In this document: positions 1-11,128 of the stretch, in pieces
How the letters are laid out: every line of letters begins with the position of its first letter
Numbering within the stretch: position 1 is the stretch's first letter
Origin: Catonia carolina
Taxonomy: Eukaryota > Arthropoda > Insecta > Hemiptera > Achilidae
NCBI GenBank assembly: GCA_035578175.1
Contig: JAQMRL010000014.1
Location: 15,543,774-15,607,773 of the forward strand
Length of the DNA stretch: 64,000 nucleotides
Direction: 5' to 3'
Notes under the pieces: generated by a model
The model's database searches: none
The model's input: the letters and a program-made list of their open reading frames with translations, nothing else
What the model was told of the DNA's origin: nothing
Translations under genes and position numbers: made by a program

Positions 1-118
1 TCCAGCCTCTCTAGTTTGCTCCTAATGTAAACAAATAATGACGTCACTGAGCATGCGCATTATATCAAAATGTATACACGCTGATTAAAAAGTAACAACA
101 AAATACTTTCAGAAGTAT
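1..118. mobile_element. MITE-1 copy 1, left part
   Basis: This is the left part of a short non-autonomous DNA transposon. It matches bases 4 onward of the intact copy at 51144-51452, so its first three bases lie outside the window. The rest is at 3526-3736, separated by LINE-1. It carries a TGACGTCA palindrome at 39-46 followed by GCATGCGCA. The Tc1/mariner-type assignment rests on the TA flank and the start of the terminal repeat seen in the intact copy. Confidence 0.8.
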
Positions 119-148
119 CTTCTTCTTCTTCCTTTCACGGGTAAGGCA

Positions 149-1177
149 TTATTGCCTGTTCCGAACCTCTTCGCCTCTACAATCGGTCCGTCTTTTCATT
201 GGACGCCCTCTATCTCTTTTCCCAATTGGTTGGTATATCAGGGCCTGCTTAGGGATCCGGTATTCACTCATTCTGTCCACATGTTGAAACCAATCCCTCC
301 TACTCCCATTTATTTTATCTCTCATTGAAAATATATTCAGCTGAGCTCTGATATCCGTGTTTCTGAAACGATCCTCTCTACTGCACCCATATGTTCTCCG
401 CAGAAACCTCATTTCAGAAGCTTGCAATCTGCTTTCATCACACTTGGATAGCACCCAAGTTTCACTTCCATATAGTAATGTCGGAGCCGCAATTGTTTTA
501 TAGAACTTTATTCTTGTTTCTTTGGTGGCACTATTCTTAAGAGCTCTATGTATGGTTCCACAGATATGTTGGAAGCGATGTATCTTGGTGCAAGCGTCCC
601 TATCATGTTGATAAGAGATATCACAGCCAAGATATTTGAAATGAGATACTTGTTCCAGAATTTTCTTCCGTAAAACAACTTTACTTCTCACCGGATCCTT
701 TCCATAGAAAGCCGTCACTCTTGCTTTTGAAGAGGAGATTGTCAAATTGTACTCTTTACACACATTGTCTAATTTAAAAAGACCTCGCTGTAGATCATCT
801 TCACTCTCCTGCAGCACAATTAGGTCATCAGCAAATAACAAACATTTAAGAGCTTCTCCCTCTTTCATGTGAATACCAGATTCTACTCGAGTTCTCCACT
901 TCCTGATAACGTCATCCAGATACATGTTAAATAGAGCAGGTGAAAGTCCACATCCTTGTCTTACTCCTCTATTAATAATAATTTCATCAGTTTTTGAAGT
1001 ACCAACATCAATCATTATCTTGGTATCATGATACAGGCTTTTGACTGCCTTGACAATCTGTGTGGGATATCCTGACATCTGCAAAATTTCCCATAGTTTT
1101 CCTCTATTGACAGAATCGAATGCCTTCTGGAAATCAACAAAGGCTAAATGGGTTTCAAGATTCCCTTCTCTTTTCAA
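149..1177 (-). pseudogene. LINE-1 reverse transcriptase and C-terminal region
   Basis: The palm and thumb of a non-LTR reverse transcriptase, open for 342 codons. Visible motifs are FVDFQKAFDSVNR (motif A with its Asp), RGVRQGCGLSPALFNMYLDD, and the catalytic LLFADDLIVLQE. The downstream YLGCDISYQ and LLYGSETWVLSKC blocks and a basic C-terminus (GKRDRGRPMKRR) are usual in this group. The catalytic residues are kept, but the fingers region upstream is broken at about 1178-1626, so the protein cannot be made whole. Confidence 0.8.
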
Positions 1178-1339
1178 TAATCTGCTTTATGCTGAACACG
1201 TTGTCGGTGCATGATCTACCTTTTCTAAAACCACATTGCTCTTCCAGGAGGAGAACTTCCATAATGGGTTGCATCCTTCCCTTGATTATCATGCTATATA
1301 TTTTGTAAGCAGTGTTTAGCAAGCTGATTCCTCTATTAT

Positions 1340-1407
1340 AGAGGAAAACTATAATAAACTATAATAAACTATAAAACTATAATAGTGACAACTATAATAG
1401 TTGTCAC
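1340..1407. repeat. Local ACTATAATA repeats with a perfect palindrome
   Basis: Three or more copies of AACTATAATA lie next to a perfect inverted repeat, GTGACAACTAT at 1385-1395 and ATAGTTGTCAC at 1397-1407, separated by one base. The tract interrupts LINE-1 between its endonuclease and reverse transcriptase parts. It looks like a local slippage or templated insertion. The flanks 1178-1339 and 1408-1626 are decayed LINE-1 coding sequence. Confidence 0.6.
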
Positions 1408-1626
1408 AAGAGCTTCTATCTCCCTTTTTGGAAAGAGATTTGACTGTAGCCACTTTCCAATCTATGGGGATCTTCAATTGTCTCTAGCACATATTTATCA
1501 AATGGAGAAAGCGAAGTCTGAAGAAGAGTCCCCCATGCTTGAACAGCTCCATGTTTAAACCATCCGGCCCAGTTGCCTTTCGATTTTTTGCCTTACAGAG
1601 CGCCTTCTCCAATTCCTGCACAGTTA

Positions 1627-2986
1627 TTAGGTCCACAGACTCATCTTGGGGCACATTTGTTTCCTCCGTAGGTAGGCTACACTCTGAGTACTGCTATCAA
1701 ACCAGAGATCTGTATAATGTTGAATCCATTGATCTTTGGAAACAACATTAAGATGAGCAGTATCTTTCTCTGCTTTATTCAAGTGCTTCATTATTTTATA
1801 AGCTATTTGTTGTCTCCCATGGAGATCATCTTCAACTGTTCTTATGAAAGCTTCCCAAGACTCCCTGTGTGCTCTCCTTACAATGGCCCTAGCAATATTT
1901 CTCTTGTTCTTGTAATTTTGTCTAGACTCAGCTGTGTTCTTCTGCAAGTGGATCTTGTGGGCTCTTTTCTTCTCTTCTATTGCTTCAGCAATCTCTTCAT
2001 TCCAAACCTTCAATCCTCTGTGATTTAGTGTCTTCCTCTTCCTTCCCAGAGCTTCATCCGCCGCTTTTCTTATGGAGCTTCTAATTATATTCCATTCCTC
2101 ATCTACGTTGTTAGATGTTGGCAAGTTTGCAAGGTGCAGTTGTAGTCTCTGCTGATACAGCCATGATACACTCGCCTGTTGTAAAAGATGGACTTTGTAA
2201 ACTTCCTCCTTTGGTTTAGTAACCTGCCGCTTGAAACCATTCCTCCATTTTGCAAATATATTCAGTTTTGCTACTGCCAGGAAATGGTCTGAACCAATGT
2301 CACTCCCTCTATGGACTCTTACATCTATGACACTATTGACCAACTTCTCATTTACCATGATATAATCAATCAATGACCTTGTTCCTTGAGCAGCCCAACT
2401 GAACTTATGAATATCTTTTTTGCGGAAGAAAGTATTTGTTATTTTCAAGTTGTTGAAAGCTGCAAAATCTCTTAAGGCCTGTCCATTCCTGTTCGAATGC
2501 TGCTCTCCAAAAGTTCCTACAATGCCCGAAATTCCTATGTTGCCTACTCTTGCGTTCATATCTCCTGCCACGAGGACAAAACTGTTCTTATTTGCATTCA
2601 GCAAGTTCTGCAGGGTTTTGTACAGTGCACTTGTTTCTTCCGTTGGCTTTTCCTCTTCAGGAGCATAAACACCAATCACCACCAGATCTCCACGCTCCAC
2701 CTTGAACTTTGCCATAACAATTCTGTCGCTTATGTAATTATAACTCTTTATTTTTGACTTCCATTTCCTATCGCAAAGGATTGCAACCCTCGCACTGGCT
2801 CGCACATTCTGGTCTACCCCACTGTATATCATCGTGTAATCAGTAAGATCCTTTGTTCCTTTCAACTTCTTCTTAGTTTCTGTGATCACAGCAATGTTTA
2901 TCCTCTGATTTTTGAGTTGTTGTTCAACTCCATCTCCTTATTAGACAATCCTCTTACATTCCATGTGGCAATTTTAAGTGTATCCA
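1627..2986 (-). pseudogene. LINE-1 apurinic-type endonuclease region
   Basis: The N-terminal half of the LINE-1 polyprotein, which would nick target DNA to prime reverse transcription. The likely start is the ATG at 2986, which opens MDTLKIATWNVRGLSNK, the usual first strand of this endonuclease fold. The frame shifts near 2929 and continues as INIAVITETKKKLKG. Later motifs are VAGDMNARVG, SLIDYIMVN and the catalytic GSDH. The sequence is of the type often annotated as craniofacial development protein 2-like. After the endonuclease the frame runs through a linker and stops at 1627. Inactive as it stands. Confidence 0.8.
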
Positions 2987-3525
2987 TTAATCCAAATCGT
3001 TTTTCCTTTGAGATTTTCCTTTTTATTTTATCCGTTAATCCAGGTCCAAATTCCGAGGCTTCTTGAGGTTTGCCATTAATTAGTTGAATCCTCTGGCCGC
3101 GTTACGGGCGCTGCGCAGATTAAGCCCATGAGTGGGATCGCCACCTTGCTGCATATGAGCCTACAGGACAATTTATTCATGCTGCCACACTAGGCTCTTC
3201 CGCCCTCTCCGCCGTTGGGATTACTCCTCATCCGCCTTCGAGACCGTTGACCAGTTTTCACCCGTAACCCTGGGCAGAGGCCCTTACAGGGTGCTACCAT
3301 CCGGAGCCAGATGGACCCTGGTTTTTTTTTTAACGAGGTGTGGGTTTATAACCTGGTCATAACCCCACACAAGTCCAGTTTTTGTTTCACGGTGACTATT
3401 TTATTTCGCCACTACCCCCCAACTCTGTTGGCTGCAGAGCACATGAGCATCCCTCGATTCCAACGTGGTCGCGCCCGATGGAGGTAACTGGCAAATCCCC
3501 ACACGGGTCAAAAGTATTTAAATAC

Positions 3526-3736
3526 AAAATACTTTTAACAGTATTTTTCTAAAACAAATTGTTAGGCCTACATCATATAATGACTGATGTTTTTAGTACT
3601 TTAAGTACTTATAATTTAAAAAATAGTAAACTTAATAGGAATACGACATCCGTAAAGTCGCAGACTCTAGAGTGCACCCTGTAGGAGGTGGCTTTTGTTT
3701 GTTGACAGTAGGAGCAAACTAACAACGGCTGAACTG
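3526..3736. mobile_element. MITE-1 copy 1, right part
   Basis: Resumption of the MITE split by LINE-1, colinear with 51245-51452. Its right terminus reads CAAACTAACAACGGCTGAACTG and is followed by the TA target at 3737-3738. It is itself inserted into an HLE-1 unit, which continues at 3739. Confidence 0.8.
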
Positions 3737-3738
3737 TA

Positions 3739-4458
3739 GGTATTATTAGAGGGCCTGACACGAACATTTTCATCAAAATCGGTCAACCGAAAGTAGTAGT
3801 TTATTCGTGTAGTTTTTCACGTTTTTGCGATTTTCTTAAAAACGGGTACTACGATTTTTTTTTTAAATCGCCTGGTTTACTAAATTTTTTTATGCTCTAC
3901 AAGATAGGGTAGGCGCCATGTCTGCTGAAATTCATGGAGAGGCTGTTTTCACGTAAAAAAAATTGTTTTTTTTTTAATTGCGGCTTTAATGTGCATTTTA
4001 GCACAAGAATGTATAATAAAAGTTCTAGAGAATTTAAAATCCTACAACTTTTATTTTAAACATTTTTTGTATAACGCTTAGTTTGGTGGTAATTAGCGAT
4101 TTTCTGTTTTTTCTCACGAAAACGTGTGAAAAATCGATTTGTTAAAGATTTCGGCCTTAATATGCATTTTACGACAAAAGTGTACACAATAAAATGTATA
4201 GGAAATTAAAAGATCTATAACTTTTATTTAGAGCATTTTTCTCTACAGAGCCTAGTTTAGCGTGAAACAGTGATTTTCAGTATTCTAAGCCAAACTGAGG
4301 TTGATTTTCACTTTGCGTCTTTCACTCATGACTAAAATTAGGTTATGTTATTGAGGTTAGTTTTTTGTTTATTTCTAATGTTTTATTACTAATGTTAGGT
4401 TTATTGTGAATTATATTTGCATTGTCAAGAGAAAGTTGTGTAAGTGTTTCACACCAGA
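3739..4458 (+). mobile_element. HLE-1 copy, 3' portion
   Basis: Helentron-like repeat from just after the GT-tract flank to a complete 3' end (hairpin then CACCAGA at 4452-4458). The 5' part would lie left of the window, cut off by MITE-1. It ends in a T-run that reads straight into the middle of another HLE-1 copy at 4464. Confidence 0.8.
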
Positions 4459-4463
4459 TTTTT

Positions 4464-4530
4464 AAGATTGTAGCCTTTATATGCATTTTATTGGAAAAGT
4501 GTATAAATAATCACAGTTGTAGAACATTTT
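4464..4530 (+). mobile_element. HLE-1 fragment, left of LINE-2
   Basis: The start of internal module A of an HLE-1 unit. It is interrupted by LINE-2 at the sequence GTTGTAGAACATTTT (4516-4530) and continues at 10233. Confidence 0.8.
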
Positions 4531-4783
4531 TTTTTTATTTGTTTGTTTAAGGTCGTATCAACAATAAAGTCATTAGCGACCACAATTACATAACAATCTT
4601 AAATTAACAAAATTTACATAACAAAATTTGAATTAAAATGTCTTGAGTGAACAAAATTTGAATTAAAATGACTTGTGAAACAAAATTTGGATTAAAATAC
4701 ATTGTGTGACTGTAAGTCCGTAAGGTATAAAATCACATTCTGTAGACTCTTGATGTCCGTCAGCATGATTTTCGTATTTTGTG

Positions 4784-7700
4784 TTAAGTTATACTTTTCT
4801 CGTAGATTACGTAATCCTGGACATTCAGTAAGTGTATTATCGTCAATGTAGTATCGTTGCAAAAATAACAGATTGGTGCTTCAGTCTTTTGAAGAAGGTA
4901 TTTGTGTGTGAGACTAGAATGCCCAATTCGTAGGCGTGTTATTATAAGTACTTGATTTTGTCTGCTACTTTGTGGTATTAATACATCATGTGTGTTTTCC
5001 CTGAAGTCGTGTAGTTTACTGTGATGTCCTTTCCATTCATCGTTACACACTCCTTGTGTCGTCTTGAGAACAAATTTTTACAAATCAACATGTGAGACAG
5101 CATGATCATGAAACACTTCTTTTATGGCTTGTTTGGCAGCATTGTCTGCCTTCTCGTTTCCTGATATACTAACGTGTGCTGGGGTCCATACAAATTCAAT
5201 TGTGTTATTAATTTTTGTATTTGACACGAAAAGCCTAACTATTTCTTGAATTATCGGTTCTTTAGTATTTAAATTAGAAATGCTTTCTAGAACACTTTTA
5301 GAACCGGTAAAAATTACAAATTTGGAATTTCGAGATTGAGATGCAATTTCCAGTTTTATAAATAGCGTAGGCTTCACAAAAGAATATAGAAGATACGTTA
5401 TTAATTTTGTAAAGAATCTCTGAATCAGGAAACACGATTTCACAGCCACAACCTTCAGTTGTAAGTGAACCGTCTGTGTAAACACTCATGTAGTCTTTGA
5501 ATCTGGCAGTTATTTTTTGAAACAGAGGCATGAAGACAGCAGAATGGCGGTTTTTTTTTCAAGAACACTAAGACTTAAATCAGGTGTTGGAAGTTTTAGG
5601 AGCCATGGTGGTTCATCGGGTTGACAAACTTCAAAAACATTTGGAAGACGTATATTTAATTCCTTGAGGTAGATGTCCACGCGATCACCTAAAGCTTTCG
5701 GGTATCTTGCTCTTTTTCTGGTAGATGTTTGGTTTCCTATGGATATTGAACTATATACTGGGTTCATCGGTGTTGTAGATATTTTAACTGCAAATTTGAT
5801 ACTTAAGTATTTTCTGCGATATGACAACGGTATGGCATTGCTTTCGGCAATGAAACTTTCCACCGGGCTGGTCCTGGAAGCACCCAAAGCCATACGCAAA
5901 CTTGTTGTATGAATAGAGTTTAAAGAATTTGTAACTGATTTGTGTGCAGAATCATAAACAATCATAACAATCATAATCTAATTTGTTTCTAATTAAAGCC
6001 CTGTAAGTATTTAAAATTATACGTTTATCAGCTCCCCAACTGCATGACGAAAGCAATTTAATTACATTCATTCGTTGTAAACAGTCAGCTTTAAGTTTTT
6101 TAATGTGAGAAACCCACGTAAGTTTCTCGTCAAATACCATACCTAGTATTCTAATTTCATTTTTCTATTTAATTTCATGGTTATAAAAAGCTGCGTATGT
6201 TCATCCGTGTTTCGGGAGTGTTTTCGGGAGAAAATAATATAATCTGATTTAGTCAGTGAAATATTGAATCCGTTATTCAACGCCCATTTCTGTATATCAC
6301 TCAGCGTTTTCTGTAAACAGTGTTGAGTTGTTTGGACGATTTTGCCTCTAATAGTAACAGTCACATCATCTGCAAATATGTAGCATTTTACTGGCGGTGA
6401 TATTAATTTTGTTATATCATTTATAGCAACAAGGAATAAAGTTAGACTCAAAACGGATCCTTGAGGAACACCATTTTCTACAACAAATTTTCTCGACAGA
6501 CTTCCATTTGCCTTGACCATAATGACCCTGTTTTGTAAAAAATTTGAAATGAAGTTTAGAATCGGTCCATTAACACCAATTTCACTTAATATCTTTACAA
6601 TTCTGTACTTCTAAACCATACCGTATGCATTCTCCATATCCAATGCAACTGCAATTAGGTGTTCACCAGATTCAAAAGCATTAAATATGTCGGTTTGTAG
6701 ATTAACAAGATGATCTAAAGTAGATCTATTTTTTCTGAATCCACTTTGAAATTTAGACAGAAAGCTAATGTTGTCTAAGTACCAAACTAGCCGATTATTT
6801 GATATCCTTTCTAGAAGTTTACATAATGTGGAAGTTAATGCAATCGGTCGATAACTCTCTGCTTTACTATGATCTTTATTTGGTTTAGGAACTGGAACTA
6901 CAATAGCTTCCCTCCAAATGGCTGGAAAGAGACCGTGTGATAAGATTCTATTATAAATGTCTAGTAGAAATAGTATGGCATTATTAGGTAAATTTTTCAA
7001 AAATATATTAAAAATACCGTCAGGTCCAGGACTTGAATTACGTAATTTTGAAATGACATTTTGGATCTCGCTGTAAAGAATAGTAGAAATAAAAGGATGA
7101 TTTAAGGTGTTGGCTCCATCGTCAGTGACTTCGTTAATATTGAGTTCAGTATTATTTTTAATTTCTAAAAATTTCGCATTATATTTAGCGTCACTTGAAC
7201 TTTGAGCAAAGGTGTTGGCTAATAAATTGGCAATCTCATCTGAATGTGTAATTATTTTACGGTTAGTATTTACAAGACATGAAATATTAGTAGAACATTT
7301 AATACCTCTTATTTGTTTTATTTTATTCCACGATTCAACGGAGTTTGAACTGCTCATTGAGGAGATGAAATCACTCCATGACTTACGTTTCTTTAATTTA
7401 AACAATGTTCTCGTATACGACCTACACTTTTTATACTCAGTAAAATTTATCTGAGTTGGATGGCGTTTATATTTATTGAATGATTTCTTGAATTTTTGTA
7501 GAGACTCCTTGCATTCATCATCCCACCATGGGACTTGCCTTTTACGGATTTTGCCTGAAGTTTTCGGTATATTTTTAACTGCTGCTTCTAAAATTATTAT
7601 ACTAGTAAAACAACTAATTTCATCATCTATTGTTCTTTTTTCTTGTGTATGAGAGGTGGGCTTTAATATTTCCTCAATTTTTAATGATGTCATGTCGGAA

Positions 7701-8438
7701 TTTTTCCCAATCTGCCTTACCAAAAATCCATTTCTGATTAATCGTATCAAATGTATCTCTAGATCCAATGTCAATAATAATCGGAAAGTGGTCACTACCA
7801 TACAATTCAGATTCAGTTCTCCATTCAAGCTGATGAGCAACTGACGCACTGCAAAGGGTAAGATCTATTGCACTAAAGACTTTATAACTGCTGTTGAAAT
7901 GAGTAGGTTTCTTCTTATTTAAAAGAACCACATCGGTGTCTTCTAATAATTGTTCAATAATATTACCTCTGGCGTCATTTTTATGAGAACCCCAAGCAAA
8001 GTTGTGAGAGTTAAAATCTCCGGCGATTAAAAACGGTTTTGGTAGTTGATGGATTAGATTATACAACTCGGTGGATGAGACCTTGTACTGGTTAGGTAAG
8101 TAGATGTTACAAATTGTAATGGAACCTATTGGAAGAAGAGCGGACACAGCGACGGCTTCAATGTTAGAATTTAATTTAATTTCAGAAGTTTGGAACTTTT
8201 TATGAATATACATGGCCACACCTCCACTAGCGTGTAGAACATTTACTCTATTTCTATAAAAGATAGAATAATTATTAGAAATAGGTGCAAATAGATCATC
8301 TTTAAAATTTGTCTCTTGTAGACAGATTGCAATCGGATTATGTTTATTAATAAGGAGTTGGAGAAACTCTTTTTGCTGATAAAAACCATTGATATTCCAT
8401 TGAAGGATGGAATATGTACAATTATATCTTCCTGTCAT
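4784..8438 (-). pseudogene. LINE-2 ORF2: endonuclease, RT, RNase H, zinc finger
   Basis: Start ATG at 8438 (MTGRYNCTYSILQWNINGF). The endonuclease runs to about 7690 with LQETNFKDD, AGDFNSHNFAWGS, AIDLTLCS and YGSDHFPI. A frameshift near 7690 leads into the RT: SSPGPDGIFNIFLKN, SYRPIALTSTLCKLLERI, FQSGFRKNRSTLDHL, motif A ALDMENAYG, GVPQGSVLS and the catalytic YIFADDVTV. A TAG stop lies at 6611-6613 and more frame breaks near 6143 and 5960. RNase H (about 5490-5110) shows YTDGS and WTPAHVSISGNEKAD, but the expected DS motif reads TGSKSV, so a catalytic Asp is lost. The end shows RLRIGHSSLTHKYLL then CYFCNDTTLTIIH, a CCHC-type remnant. Confidence 0.88.
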
Positions 8439-8515
8439 TTTAGAACATAAAAACTTAAGTGACTAAATAAAAACAATTTTGAATTGAATCGAGAAATAAA
8501 TATATATTCCAGCAA

Positions 8516-9988
8516 TTACGACGAATCACAGTCTAGCAAAGATAGTACATTACTGTCACCTTCTAAGTCGGCACTTTTTACTGGAATTTCCATACCTGAG
8601 TCATTAGATCCATCTATCGCTGATTTTAGTGCCTTTTCTAATTTAGTAATTTTAGTTTTAAAGGATCTTCCGTTTAAAGAAGGATACGTATCATTAAGAA
8701 GAATCAAAACTTTAGATAGGTCAGAGGTATATTCCTTTATAATGCCTACAGGATTGGAGGAACCGTAAGTCCTTTCAAGGAGGCTCTTTAGTTGCATGTA
8801 GTCAAGAACGTAGGGGTTATCTTTGCTACTGAGAATGTCCTTCAGAGGACTTAACTGGTCTTCTATTACTTTAGAAAAGTGATCACCCTTCTCCTTTTTA
8901 ATCTTCTTTTTCATCGGTCTAGTTAGGGTATACCCTTCTTCTGTCGACGAATCGATATTCGACGAGTTATCTAAACACTCGTCATTATTAATGGCAGTGG
9001 AGCCCTAAGACGACAACGGCCTTTTATGTATTTTGGCTTCAGTCATACTAGATTTACCAGGAGCAGGAAGCCCAGGAAATTCAACATCAAACTTAGTATG
9101 TTGATTACTAGTGTCGTTTGATTTTTGTGTACCGGTAACACTGGTATCAAAATTACCATCGCATTGAAAATTGTTAGTTAATTTATGATTTCCGTTAACA
9201 GTAGGAACCTCATTGTCCTCAACCTCATTTAAACTAGCAACATTTTTAACATGACCAACATCCCTATCGCTTACTAAATTTTCATCTTCACGATTGAGGT
9301 CACTGACTTTGTCATTTATGATTGAAGTACAATCTTTAGCCTGATGCCTCCGTTGTTTACAGACAAAACAGGAAATAGAGTCAGATGATAGATAAATCCA
9401 ATAGGATGTATCATCATATACAATCTTGATAGAGTCAGGTAATTTTCCGAAATCTTCCGGGTGGATATACACCTGACGTCTGAAACTCATAATATGGCTA
9501 TAGCCGGGTTCAGATATCCCCGCTTTCAGGAAAGAAATTTTAGACGCTAGTCTTATATTAAGTCTAGAAAGTTTATCTTCCAGTACATTATGAGGAATTA
9601 CTGGACACACATTTGATAATATAATCCTTTTGTACGTTGTAATTAACGGTCAAATAAGCAATTTGTTGTTCTTCAGTGAAATTACTGTGTGGTCTGCTAC
9701 AAGACTGTTTACTATATCTGACGAAGCAAGATACATACAAATTCTGTTCATCGAGATGCGAGAAACAAACCTAATGTTCTCGGGTTTCACTAATAAACCG
9801 ACTGCCTGGATGTACTCCTTTACTGGTATTCCGTCGATTGCATCTAAAATTATGGCCTGAGCCTTCGTTGGAAAATTATTCGTTTTTACGCTATTTGCGT
9901 AAGAAGCTTGTTGACTGTTTAATTTACTGTTTTTTTCCATTGAATTACTACTGTTATTTAACAATGAACCTCTGTACTCAGAAGCCAT
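8516..9988 (-). pseudogene. LINE-2 ORF1: nucleic-acid-binding protein with CCHC knuckle
   Basis: ORF1 of the I-like element, which in the family coats the RNA and carries it to the target. It opens at 9988 with MASEYRGSLLNNSSNS and stays in one frame to 8516, broken only by a TGA at 9650-9652 and a TAG at 9005-9007. The central part shows LSNVCPVIPHNVLEDKLSRL and ISFLKAG, a conserved block in insect ORF1 proteins, then one canonical zinc knuckle CFVCKQRRHQAKDC (C-x2-C-x4-H-x4-C). The tail is acidic and low in complexity. Two point changes would explain its loss. It lies about 80 bp before ORF2. Confidence 0.85.
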
Positions 9989-10232
9989 ATTAAATATTTT
10001 CCGTAACCTAGGCTAGCTTAGGTTAGGTTACCAACAATGACAACAATGCCGACAAAAAACAAACAAAAGATAAAACAAAATGAAATAAAATAATTACCTA
10101 TCACTTTAGTGTAATCGGTATACTCGCAGACAAGTAATTAATAGTTTTAAATAGAAAAATACTTGTATTTTTTCCATAACATAAACAGCACAACATTTGT
10201 TTAACACCAAACCGGAAGTCGTAGAACATTTT

Positions 10233-10549
10233 AAACTCTACAACTTTTCTTCGTAATATTTTGTTGTACAACGCTTAGTTTAGCGGTAATTAGTGATTTT
10301 CTGTTTTTTCCACGAAAATCTGTAAAAAATTAATTTTTTAAGATTTTGGCCTTAGTATGAATTTAACAATAGTGTATATAATCAAATTTGTGGGAAATTG
10401 AAAGATCTACAAATTTAATTTCAAGCATTTTTCTCTACAGAGCCTAGTTTAGCGTCAAACAGTGATTTTCCGTATTATTAAACCAACCTAAAGTTGGTTT
10501 TAATTTTGCATCATTCACTCATGATTAACATTAGGTTATGTTTTTTGAG
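10233..10549 (+). mobile_element. HLE-1 fragment, right of LINE-2
   Basis: Continuation of the copy at 4464, carrying the rest of module A, then module B and the TTTAGCGTCAAACAGTGATTT block. It is cut before its 3' end, where SINE-A begins. Confidence 0.8.
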
Positions 10550-10716
10550 ATCCACCGGGTTGGTCTAGAAGTAAATTCGTCGGCGTGAGTCAGTTGTTTA
10601 ACAGTTGATTTTCGGAGACAAAAGTTCCTGGTTCAAATCCTAGTGAAGATAGTTACTTTTATACAGATTTGATCACTAGACAGTGGTTACCGGTATACTT
10701 TTATTATTTGGGTTTA
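10550..10716 (+). mobile_element. SINE-A copy, 5' part
   Basis: A tRNA-derived SINE. Its head has a box A-like TTGGTCTAGAAGTAA and a box B-like TGGTTCAAATCC, the split RNA polymerase III promoter. It is interrupted near TTTAATTA by an AT-rich tract plus SINE-D and continues at 10968. Confidence 0.75.
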
Positions 10717-10799
10717 ATTATAATTATACTACATAATAATTATAATTATTATATTATAATTATAATTATTATTATTATTATATTATAATTATACCTAAC
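10717..10799. repeat. TAATTATTA low-complexity tract
   Basis: Almost pure A and T made of TAATTAT and ATTATT repeats, at the left edge of the SINE-D insertion. It may be expanded target or tail sequence. Confidence 0.7.
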
Positions 10800-10967
10800 T
10801 ATACGTGGTGTAGTGGTCAGCGCAACTGGCTACTATGCCGGGGTCCCGGGTTCGATTCCCGGTCAGTTCTGGAATTTTTTTATCTGTAAATCACCACATA
10901 TCATTACCTACGCACAAGCCCAAGGCTTATGTAAGCATCATCACTCAATTAAAAAAATTTAAAAAAA
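10800..10967 (+). mobile_element. SINE-D, tRNA-like, nested in SINE-A
   Basis: A second kind of tRNA-derived SINE. Box A-like TAGTGGTCAGCGCAACTGG is followed by box B-like CGGGTTCGATTCC (10847-10859). A non-tRNA body and an A-rich end follow. SINE-A sequence resumes at TTAACCATACTCTC right after it, which shows the nesting. It is not a functional tRNA: I see no closing acceptor stem. Confidence 0.7.
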
Positions 10968-11128
10968 TTAACCATACTCTCGGGAATGGTCGGCCTGGGC
11001 CTGTACAAGACTACACCTCGTTTAAACTTCATACACATCATCCTCATTTCAATGGGTCATGAGGTTGCTAATTGTTCTTAAATTGAACAGAAATCAACGT
11101 ACACATATTAGTGCTAAAAAAAATTTAA
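10968..11128 (+). mobile_element. SINE-A copy, 3' part
   Basis: The conserved SINE-A body (GGAATGGTCGGCC, then ACAAGACTACACCTCG, then GTACACATATTAG) ending in an A-rich tail. It matches the ends of the copies at 34730, 38430 and 58564. Confidence 0.75.

Larger units (their letters stand above)
119..3525 (-). mobile_element. LINE-1: RTE-like non-LTR retrotransposon, decayed
   Basis: A near-complete LINE on the minus strand, with a 5' UTR of about 540 bp (2987-3525), an endonuclease region (1627-2986) and a reverse transcriptase region (149-1177). It ends in a GAAGAAGAAGAAG tail at about 119-131. It sits inside MITE-1. An imperfect 19-bp target duplication flanks it (100-118 and 3526-3544, three mismatches), and the uninterrupted target exists at 51144-51452. 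Simple-repeat tails and a single EN-RT frame are usual in RTE-group elements, so the clade call is an inference. Several frame breaks show it is dead. Confidence 0.8.
4531..10217 (-). mobile_element. LINE-2: full-length I-like LINE with RNase H, decayed
   Basis: A 5.7-kb non-LTR retrotransposon on the minus strand. In order it has a 5' UTR (about 9989-10217), an ORF1 with a zinc knuckle, an ORF2 with endonuclease, reverse transcriptase, RNase H and a C-terminal zinc-finger remnant, and a short 3' UTR ending in an A-rich AAACAAACAAATAAAAAA tail. A 15-bp target duplication with one mismatch flanks it (4516-4530 and 10218-10232). An RNase H domain after the RT is typical of the I group (I, Nimb and relatives), which is the basis of the clade call. 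Several stops and frameshifts show it is inactive, but all domains are present. Confidence 0.88.

Noticed and set aside
10800..10867. tRNA gene
   Set aside because: Good A and B boxes but no closing acceptor stem, a SINE body and A-rich tail follow, and it is nested in another SINE.
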